A DNA stretch of 19,936 nt from the NCBI GenBank assembly GCA_905215765.1, contig CAJMRP010000023.1, forward strand, positions 1-19,936. Reading direction: 5' to 3'. The notes under the pieces were generated by a model. It had not been told where the DNA came from. It did not search any database and saw nothing but the letters and a program-made list of their open reading frames with translations. Numbering within the stretch: position 1 is the stretch's first letter; the number at the start of each line of letters is the position of its first letter. The translations under genes were made by a program, and so were the position numbers. The stretch is from an uncultured bacterium (GTDB lineage Bacteria; Actinomycetota; Coriobacteriia; Coriobacteriales; Coriobacteriaceae). This document shows positions 15,026-19,936 of the stretch, piece after piece.

Positions 15026-15964
15026 ATGCTGTTGTCCGGTATCATTGCCGCCCTTACGAGCCTTTTGATTCCCATCATCATTTTGTTGCTGCTGCTTCCC
15101 AACGCCTGCTATGTCGTTGAACAACAGCATGCCGTGATCATCGAGCGTCTGGGCAAGTTTAACCGCATCGTCAACGCGGGCTTCCACATGAAGGTGCCCG
15201 TGATCGACCGCAAAGCCGCCACGGTGAGTCTGCGCACCATGAAAAACGGTTTTGGTATCGACGTTAAGACTCAGGATAATGTGACCATCGGCCTCGAGGT
15301 CTCTGCTCAGTACCACGTGAGCTATGACATGGGCGCCGGCCCGGCAGATTCGGGTATCTACAAGAGCTACTACATGCTGCAGGAGCCCGTCGACCAGATG
15401 CGTGACTTCATCACCGACGCCCTGCGCTCTTCGATTCCCGTCTACACACTCGATGAGGTCTTTGCCAAGAAGGATGACATCGCCAAGGATGTCAACGCTA
15501 CCGTTTCCGAGCAGATGGCCGCCTACGGCTTCACCCTCGTGTCGACGCTCATCACCAAAATCGCACTGCCGACCGAGGTCGAGAACTCCATGAACGACAT
15601 CAACGCCGCCCAGCGCAAGCGCGCTGCGGCACAGGAGCTCGCCGAGGCCGACCGCATCAAGCGCGTCACCGAGGCGACCGCCGAGGCCGAGGCTATGGAA
15701 AAGGCGGGCGAGGGCATCGCCAACCAGCGCAAGGCCATCGCGCTGGGTATCAAAGATTCGCTCGAGATCATCCAGGAGACGGGTGTCGGCAATGACGAGG
15801 CCAACCAACTGTTCATGTTTACGCAGTGGTCCGAGATGATGACGGAGTTCGCTCGCACGGGTAAAACCTCGACGGTCGTGCTGCCGAGTGACTTTTCGCA
15901 GTCGGCCTCGATGTTCGAGCAGATGCTGACCGCCGGCAAAGTTCAAAACGATTCGAAGGAGTAA
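15026..15964 (+). CDS. SPFH/stomatin-like membrane protein
   Basis: A 312-residue protein with an N-terminal membrane hairpin or helix (residues 4-28, LLLP...), then an SPFH/band-7 domain. Typical family segments are VVEQQHAVIIERLGKFNRI, GFHMKVPVIDRK and the long helical part with AAQRKRAAAQELAEADRIK and EATAEAEAMEKAGEG, probably coiled coil. SPFH proteins form large membrane rings or microdomain scaffolds and often partner with proteases. No NfeD or protease partner is next to it. The ATG at 15026 has AGAGGAGAGA upstream. It lies 6 bases from rlmH and probably shares its transcript. Confidence 0.9.
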   Translation: MLLSGIIAALTSLLIPIIILLLLLPNACYVVEQQHAVIIERLGKFNRIVNAGFHMKVPVIDRKAATVSLRTMKNGFGIDVKTQDNVTIGLEVSAQYHVSYDMGAGPADSGIYKSYYMLQEPVDQMRDFITDALRSSIPVYTLDEVFAKKDDIAKDVNATVSEQMAAYGFTLVSTLITKIALPTEVENSMNDINAAQRKRAAAQELAEADRIKRVTEATAEAEAMEKAGEGIANQRKAIALGIKDSLEIIQETGVGNDEANQLFMFTQWSEMMTEFARTGKTSTVVLPSDFSQSASMFEQMLTAGKVQNDSKE

Positions 15965-15970
15965 ACGCGC

Positions 15971-16441
15971 GTGAAATACACCGTCGTTTGCGTCGGTAAG
16001 CTCAAGGAGCGCTTTTGGAAGGACGCGTGCGCTGAGTACACCAAGCGCCTAGGTGCCTATGCCAAGGTGGATATCCGCGAGGTGGCCGATATCGACCCGG
16101 CTAAGGCGGGCGGCGTGGATGCCGCGCGCGACAAGGAGGGGGCGGCAATTCTTGCTGCATTGCCGTCTCGGGCGCATGTGATCCTGCTGGCTATCGAGGG
16201 CAAGGAGCGTCCGAGTGAGGAGCTCTCGGCGCGGCTCGACGATCTTATGCTGCGTGGTAACAGCGACATCGCCTTTGTGATCGGCGGATCGGACGGCGTG
16301 AGCGATGACGTGCGCGCCCGCGCCGACGAGATGCTCAGCTTTGGACGCATTACCTTGCCGCATAACCTGGCGCGTGTGGTGCTGTTAGAGCAGATTTACC
16401 GTGCCTGCAAGATCAGTCGTGGCGAGCCGTATCACAAATAG
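15971..16441 (+). CDS. rlmH: RlmH, 23S rRNA (pseudouridine-1915-N3)-methyltransferase
   Basis: A 156-residue SPOUT-class enzyme, active as a dimer, which methylates pseudouridine 1915 in helix 69 of 23S rRNA. MKYTVVCVGKLKERFW at the N-terminus, LLAIEGKERPSEEL, the FVIGGSDGVSDDV SAM loop and the C-terminal LLEQIYRACKISRGEPYHK are all typical, and the length is normal. The start is GTG, 9 bases after GAAGGAG. The SD overlaps the end of the SPFH gene, so the two are translated close together. Confidence 0.96.
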   Translation: MKYTVVCVGKLKERFWKDACAEYTKRLGAYAKVDIREVADIDPAKAGGVDAARDKEGAAILAALPSRAHVILLAIEGKERPSEELSARLDDLMLRGNSDIAFVIGGSDGVSDDVRARADEMLSFGRITLPHNLARVVLLEQIYRACKISRGEPYHK

Positions 16442-16514
16442 GTCGGCAATACGAAACAATGGCGTGGGACAATACCTTTCGTTTTGAGGAATGTGTCTGA
16501 AAGGACTATGCGAT

Positions 16515-17285
16515 ATGAAGATTGGATTTGTCGGTTTTGGCAATATGGCGAGCGCTATGGCCGATGGCTGGATCGCTGCCGGTGTAGCTGCGAGCGACAT
16601 GTGCGCCTGCGCGGGTCGCTACGACGCACTGGTTGAGCGCTGCGAGGCGCGCGGCATGGTCGCCTGCCACGATGCCGCCGAGGTTGTCGCCGCATCCGAT
16701 ATCGTGGTCGCTGCGGTCAAACCGTATATGATCGAGAAGATATTCGCCCCGCTCAAGGATGCTCTTGCCAAAAAGGTCGTTCTGTCGGTTGCTTGGACCT
16801 GGGACAGTGCCAAGTGGGAGCAAGTCCTGCCGGGCGTCGCGCATATCTCGACGGTGCCCAACACACCGGTTTCGGTGGGCGAGGGCGTCATCGCTTGCGA
16901 GAAGGCTTCCACGCTTAGTGATGAGCAGAGCACAGTGGTGCTTGGTCTGCTTGGCAAACTCGGTGCGGTGGTCGAGCTCGATACGAGCCTGCTGTTTGTG
17001 GGCGGCACGGTGGGTGGTTGCGCTCCGGCATTTGTCGCCATGGCAATCGAGGCCCTGGGCGATGCAGCGGTCAAGCACGGTATCCCGCGTGCCGATGCCT
17101 ATCGCATTGTGAGCCAGATGGTGCTGGGTACGGCAAAGCTGCAGCTTGCAACTGGCCAGCATCCTGCGGCGATGAAGGATGCCGTATGCTCGCCCGGTGG
17201 TGCCACCATCAAGGGCGTCGTCGCGCTCGAGGACGCCGGTATGCGCAGTGCCCTGGTCAAGGCAATCGACGCAACTCTCCAGTAA
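16515..17285 (+). CDS. proC: Pyrroline-5-carboxylate reductase
   Basis: A 256-residue NAD(P)H-dependent enzyme for the last step of proline synthesis. The Rossmann start IGFVGFGNMASAM is at residues 3-15, VKPYMIEKI follows near residue 75, HISTVPNTPVSVGEGVI near residue 113, and the C-terminal SPGGATIKGVVALEDAGMR is the family signature. AAAGGA at 16500-16505 supports the ATG at 16515; an earlier in-frame ATG at 16491 lacks an SD and adds eight residues. It is slightly shorter than many ProC proteins. The gene is followed by the nested repeat and faces a convergent small gene. Confidence 0.95.
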   Translation: MKIGFVGFGNMASAMADGWIAAGVAASDMCACAGRYDALVERCEARGMVACHDAAEVVAASDIVVAAVKPYMIEKIFAPLKDALAKKVVLSVAWTWDSAKWEQVLPGVAHISTVPNTPVSVGEGVIACEKASTLSDEQSTVVLGLLGKLGAVVELDTSLLFVGGTVGGCAPAFVAMAIEALGDAAVKHGIPRADAYRIVSQMVLGTAKLQLATGQHPAAMKDAVCSPGGATIKGVVALEDAGMRSALVKAIDATLQ

Positions 17286-17297
17286 AACCTGCTATTT

Positions 17298-17432
17298 AGG
17301 GACAGGTTTATTTTGGCAGGTTTTTCCTGCGGTTTTGTCCTTTTAGCGAAAAGCGCCCCGCAACTGGCTCAATTCCAGTTGCGGGGCGCTTGCGTTTGCC
17401 CAGATAAAACCGACCAAAATAAACCTGTCCCT
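17298..17432. repeat. Nested inverted-repeat element (REP/MITE-like) between proC and a convergent gene
   Basis: Outer arms of 27 bases (17298-17324 and 17406-17432) match at 25 positions, with 19 perfect at the ends (AGGGACAGGTTTATTTTGG). A perfect 17-base hairpin lies inside. The 135-base unit has the shape of a mobile or extragenic palindromic repeat. It holds no open frame of note and fills most of the 157-base gap. Confidence 0.7.
17351..17391. terminator. Strong hairpin, probable bidirectional terminator
   Basis: A 17-base perfect stem (17351-17367 with 17375-17391) with a 7-base loop CTCAATT lies between two convergent genes. On the minus strand it is followed by TTTCGC; on the plus strand the T-tail is weak (TGCGTTT). 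Confidence 0.55.
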
Positions 17433-17442
17433 TTTTGGCAGG

Positions 17443-17616
17443 CTAGTCCCAGAAGCTGTCTTCCTCATCCTCGGACTTGGGTCCGCGGTCGACGTACATC
17501 TTATGGGTACGCTTCTCCATTACAAAGGCAAGAATCGCAAATAACAGGATGCCGCCGGCGAAAAGGATGGCAAAACCGGTGCGGGTGCCAAACAAAAAGG
17601 AAAAAACTGCGTCCAT
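17443..17616 (-). CDS. Small single-pass membrane protein (57 residues)
   Basis: A short minus-strand gene. The product begins MDAVFSFLFGTRTGFAIL, continues as one hydrophobic helix (residues ~14-33, LFAGGILLFAILAFVM), then a basic MEKRTHKMYVDRG stretch and an acidic tail SEDEEDSFWD. The pattern (helix, positive stretch, acidic end) is that of a small membrane protein with a cytoplasmic C-terminus. AGAAGG lies about 8 bases before the ATG on this strand. No family is recognised. It is divergent from serS, with overlapping candidate promoters, and convergent with proC. Codon-plausible content, the SD, the helix and a coherent tail support a real gene; no homologue comparison was possible. Confidence 0.7.
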   Translation of the reverse strand: MDAVFSFLFGTRTGFAILFAGGILLFAILAFVMEKRTHKMYVDRGPKSEDEEDSFWD

Positions 17617-17640
17617 TGGGTGCCTTCTTGCGTAGTTGAG

Positions 17641-17698
17641 TTGGGTCGTAAACGCTCATAAGTATATACTTGCCCATACATGTACAAGGTTGCAACCT
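17641..17698. promoter_or_regulatory. Divergent promoter region with stacked palindromes (small membrane gene / serS)
   Basis: AGTATATACT (17661-17670) is a palindrome that can give a -10 TATACT on both strands. Plus: TTGGGT at 17641-17646 with an 18-base gap. Minus: TTGTAC (complement of 17682-17687) with a 15-base gap. TACATGTA (17677-17684) and AGGTTGCAACCT (17687-17698) are further perfect palindromes. Confidence 0.45.
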
Positions 17699-17727
17699 AA
17701 ATGGAATGTATATCGCCGGAGGATCTA

Positions 17728-19011
17728 ATGCTTGATATCAAGTTTGTTCGCGAGAACCCCGATGCCATCGATGTCGCCATGGCTAACCGCCAGACGTCTT
17801 GGGATCGCGAGAAGTTCTTTGAGCTCGACGACGAGCGTCGTGCCGTCATCACCGAGGTCGAGGAGCTCCAGGCTACGCGCAATGCCGAGTCCAAGAAGAT
17901 CGGCGCCCTGATGAAGGAGGGCAAGAAGGACGAGGCCGAGGCCGCCAAGGAGGCCGTGCGCGCCGTCAACGAGAAGATTGACGGTCTGGCCGAGCGCCGT
18001 ACTGCTCTCGAGCAGGAGCAGTACGACTTCATGGCTCACCTGCCCAACATTCCTTGCGAGGCCACGCCGTACGGCAAGGATGAGGACGAGAACATTGAGC
18101 GCCGTCGTTGGGGCATCCCGCGCGAGTTCGACTTCGACTTTAAGCCGCACTGGGATCTGGGCACCGATCTGGACATCCTCGACTTCGAGCGCGGCAACAA
18201 GCTCTCCGGCAGCCGTTTTACCGTTCTCGGTGGCGCTGGCGCCCGCCTGGAGCGCGCCCTCATCAACTTCTTCCTCGATACGCACACCAGCCGTGGTTTT
18301 AAGGAGTGGTGGCCGCCCATCGTCGTCAAGCGTCAGACCATGTTTGGCACGGGTCAGCTGCCCAAGTTCGAGGACGACGCCTACCACGTCTCGGGCGACA
18401 ACTTCCTGATCCCCACCGCCGAGGTCGTGCTCACCAACCTGCACGCCGGGGAGGTCCTCGACGCCGACACCCTGCCGCGCCGCTACACCGCCTTCACCCC
18501 CTGCTTCCGCGAGGAGGCCGGTTCCGCCGGTCGCGACACCCGCGGCGTCATTCGTCAGCACGAGTTCGACAAGGTCGAGATGGTCAAGTTCGCTAAGCCG
18601 GAGGAGTCCGACGAGGAGCTCGAGAGCATGACCGCCGAGGCCGAGTACCTGCTGCAGCAGCTGGGCCTTCCGTATCGCGTGATTAGCCTGTGCACCGGCG
18701 ACTTGGGCTTCTCTGCCCGTCAGACCTACGACATCGAGGTCTGGCTGCCGAGCTACAACGCCTACAAGGAGATCAGCTCCTGCTCCAACTGCGGCGACTT
18801 CCAGGCCCGCCGCGCCAACATCAAGTACCGCGACCCCGAGAACTTCAAGGGTTCGCGTTACCTGCACACCCTTAACGGTTCCGGCCTGCCGGCTGGTCGT
18901 ACCATGGCTGCCATTCTGGAGAACTACCAGAACGCCGACGGCACCATCACGATCCCCGAGGTCCTGCGTCCTTACATGGGCGGTCTCGAGAAGATCGAGC
19001 CGGTCGCGTAA
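17728..19011 (+). CDS. serS: Seryl-tRNA synthetase
   Basis: A 427-residue class II synthetase charging tRNA-Ser. The start MLDIKFVRENPD is typical, and the N-terminal coiled-coil arm spans roughly residues 30-105 (EELQATRNAESKKI, then ALEQEQYDF). Motif 2 appears as CFREEAGSAGRDTRG with RQHEFDKVEM, and motif 3 as GSGLPAGRTMAAILEN. The ATG at 17728 was chosen because GGAGG at 17718-17722 lies 5 bases before it and the family N-terminus begins there; an in-frame ATG at 17701 would add nine atypical residues. No T-box leader fits the short upstream region. Confidence 0.97.
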   Translation: MLDIKFVRENPDAIDVAMANRQTSWDREKFFELDDERRAVITEVEELQATRNAESKKIGALMKEGKKDEAEAAKEAVRAVNEKIDGLAERRTALEQEQYDFMAHLPNIPCEATPYGKDEDENIERRRWGIPREFDFDFKPHWDLGTDLDILDFERGNKLSGSRFTVLGGAGARLERALINFFLDTHTSRGFKEWWPPIVVKRQTMFGTGQLPKFEDDAYHVSGDNFLIPTAEVVLTNLHAGEVLDADTLPRRYTAFTPCFREEAGSAGRDTRGVIRQHEFDKVEMVKFAKPEESDEELESMTAEAEYLLQQLGLPYRVISLCTGDLGFSARQTYDIEVWLPSYNAYKEISSCSNCGDFQARRANIKYRDPENFKGSRYLHTLNGSGLPAGRTMAAILENYQNADGTITIPEVLRPYMGGLEKIEPVA

Positions 19012-19033
19012 CTTGGCTGCATAGGGGATATGC

Positions 19034-19064
19034 AAGGGCGCTCCTTCGGGGGCGCCCTATTTCG
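19034..19064 (+). terminator. Terminator after serS
   Basis: A 10-base stem (19035-19044 with 19049-19058) closes on a TTCG tetraloop. The T tail is short (TATTTCG). Confidence 0.65.
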
Positions 19065-19111
19065 TGCGCAGGTCCATACCATGCCGTGCGGACAGCTCGA
19101 TAGAAAACACA

Positions 19112-19125
19112 CGAACAAACGTTCT
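19112..19125 (+). promoter_or_regulatory. LexA/SOS box
   Basis: CGAACAAACGTTCT matches the Gram-positive/actinobacterial LexA consensus CGAACRNRYGTTYG at all defined positions but the last. It overlaps the possible -35 (TTCTGT at 19122-19127) of a promoter with TATGCT at 19146-19151, a normal repressor position. Confidence 0.65.
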
Positions 19126-19184
19126 GTATACATGCATTTACCTGCTATGCTTTTGCTAACTAAGAGCAAGAGAAAGGGGATGTG

Positions 19185-19562
19185 ATGGAGCTGTTCGACG
19201 AGCGGGTTGTGTTGTTCCAGAGTGATGAGGGCGGGGAGCACCTGCTGGTAACGTGCGAGCCGTCGGGTATGGGTGGCTTGGTGGTTCGGCAGACGAGTGA
19301 GGGACCATTGACGCAATGGTGCTATGAGGAGTCGCCGCATGTGGTCGAGACGTTTGTGGCGCATGAGGCGCTTGTTGTCCTTGAGCACTTCTATGGCGTT
19401 GGATCTTCTAATCAGGTGGCCCGAATGCTGAGCATTTCGTTTGCCGACTACGACTGTGCCCAACGGGTGCGGTCGCTTCTGGGGGAGCTTGGCGTCGGGT
19501 TCGATGTGATCGAAAAGCCAATCGATCGTACGAAAAGCGCTGATGCTCGTGGTGCAGCGTGA
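19185..19562 (+). CDS. Unknown 125-residue protein behind a LexA box
   Basis: A small acidic soluble protein of no recognised family. It opens MELFDERVVLFQSDEGGEHL and runs through beta-rich segments (GGLVVRQTSEG, TQWCYEES). It ends with helical stretches around EALVVLEHFYGVGSSNQVA and SLLGELGVGFDVIEK. No signal peptide or membrane helix is visible. AAAGGGGA at 19173-19180 lies just before; the ATG at 19185 is preferred over a GTG at 19182 because of spacing. It stands alone between the serS terminator and the tRNA-Arg promoter. The LexA box about 60 bases upstream suggests DNA-damage induction; the function is unknown. Confidence 0.75.
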   Translation: MELFDERVVLFQSDEGGEHLLVTCEPSGMGGLVVRQTSEGPLTQWCYEESPHVVETFVAHEALVVLEHFYGVGSSNQVARMLSISFADYDCAQRVRSLLGELGVGFDVIEKPIDRTKSADARGAA

Positions 19563-19580
19563 CAAATTGCGGCCCGCGCG

Positions 19581-19632
19581 AAAAAAGTTTGAGATTTTGC
19601 TTGACTCTAATGAACTAAAGTGGTTTTATATG
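19581..19632 (+). promoter_or_regulatory. First tRNA-Arg promoter
   Basis: TTGACT at 19601-19606 and a -10 within TTTATATG (19625-19632; TTTATA is 18 away). A-run and T-run AAAAAAGTTTGAGATTTT precede the -35. Confidence 0.6.
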
Positions 19633-19641
19633 TCTTGCGCT

Positions 19642-19718
19642 GCGGCGTTACCTCAGCTGGATAGAGGGTCTGACTACGAATCAGAACGTCATAGGTTCGA
19701 ATCCTATACGCCGCACCA
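19642..19718 (+). tRNA. tRNA-Arg (ACG), first copy
   Basis: Acceptor GCGGCGT/ACGCCGC is perfect. The anticodon stem TCTGA/TCAGA has loop CTACGAA with anticodon ACG at 19676-19678. T arm ATAGG TTCGAAT CCTAT. CCA is encoded at 19716-19718. ACG is read as ICG after A34 deamination. Confidence 0.96.
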
Positions 19719-19730
19719 ATTGAAATCGAA

Positions 19731-19758
19731 AGCCTCCGGCAACGGGGGCTTTTCTTTT
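19731..19758 (+). terminator. Terminator after first tRNA-Arg
   Basis: Stem AGCCTCC (19731-19737) with GGGGGCT (19744-19750), followed by TTTCTTTT. Confidence 0.8.
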
Positions 19759-19820
19759 ACGCCGGCACCGCACGGATTCGAACCTCGGTCGAGGCGCGAG
19801 CATCTTAATCATCACTTCGT

Positions 19821-19870
19821 AAAATTTTTCCAAATTGTCGCTTGACCCATCGAGGGGTCACGTGCATAAT
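19821..19870 (+). promoter_or_regulatory. Second tRNA-Arg promoter
   Basis: TTGACC at 19842-19847 and CATAAT at 19865-19870 are 17 bases apart. An A/T run AAAATTTTTCCAAATT lies at 19821-19836. Confidence 0.7.
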
Positions 19871-19882
19871 AATCCGTGCGTT

Positions 19883-19936
19883 GCGGCGTTACCTCAGCTG
19901 GATAGAGGGTCTGACTACGAATCAGAACGTCATAGG
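19883..19936 (+). tRNA. tRNA-Arg (ACG), second copy, cut by window end
   Basis: The 54 bases present are identical to the first copy (19642-19695), through the anticodon arm and into the T arm. The 3' part is outside the window. Confidence 0.93.

Noticed and set aside
14845..15120. 91-codon plus-strand frame starting in tRNA-Leu
   Set aside because: It is the tRNA, its terminator and the start of the SPFH gene read in another frame.
17501..17695. 64-codon minus-strand frame overlapping the small membrane protein
   Set aside because: The frame at 17443-17616 has a better SD, a clear membrane helix and a coherent tail; this one is Cys/His/Arg-rich without pattern.
17671..17727. T-box leader for serS, and likewise for metG at 11277-11315
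   Set aside because: The untranslated leaders are far too short, and no T-box core sequence or antiterminator is present.
17725..19035. 436-codon minus-strand frame opposite serS
   Set aside because: Exact shadow of serS, with a Val/Leu/Gly-rich low-complexity product.
19543..19845. 100-codon plus-strand frame near the window end
   Set aside because: It runs straight through tRNA-Arg and its terminator.

Overview
The window is gene-dense, high-GC bacterial DNA (long open frames, strong GC bias in third codon positions). The gene content suggests an actinobacterium of the class Coriobacteriia, most likely Collinsella or a close relative. The reasons are a Tad/Flp pilus locus without outer-membrane parts, a Gram-positive/actinobacterial type LexA box, CCA encoded on some tRNAs but not others, and mostly short SD-led intergenic gaps. 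The taxonomic placement is inference; no rRNA or other marker gene was compared.

Region 1 (1-8205) is one tightly overlapping plus-strand operon for a monoderm Tad (type IVc) pilus. In order it encodes a CpaE/TadZ-like ATPase (5' end outside the window), the TadA/CpaF motor ATPase, the TadB and TadC platform proteins, a small Flp pilin, a membrane-anchored protein of unknown function, a second small pilin-like protein, a TadE-like pseudopilin, a large TadG-like surface protein with a Cys-rich, lower-GC middle, another TadE-like pseudopilin, and a DUF192 protein. Four of the pilin-like proteins share an unusual candidate processing site, Ala|Gln-x-Thr-x-Glu. No prepilin peptidase is in view.

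Region 2 (8206-9054) holds a small toxin/RHH-antitoxin pair with a palindromic candidate operator, followed by tRNA-Phe with its promoter and terminator.

Region 3 (9055-14795) runs from a GH5-like protein that lacks the usual acid/base glutamate into housekeeping translation and RNA-modification genes: rsmI, metG, rsmA and a TatD-family hydrolase.

Region 4 (14796-17285) has tRNA-Leu(CAG), an SPFH/stomatin-like membrane protein, rlmH and proC.

Region 5 (17286-19936) contains a nested inverted-repeat element, a short divergent 57-residue membrane protein gene, serS, an unknown gene behind a near-consensus LexA/SOS box, and two copies of tRNA-Arg(ACG), the second cut by the window end. The four tRNA promoters share an A/T-run element just upstream of the -35 box. 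The most unusual points are the SOS-box gene, the nested repeat between proC and the small membrane gene, the altered GH5 active site, the Ala(-1) pilin motif and the TadG-like Cys-rich insert.
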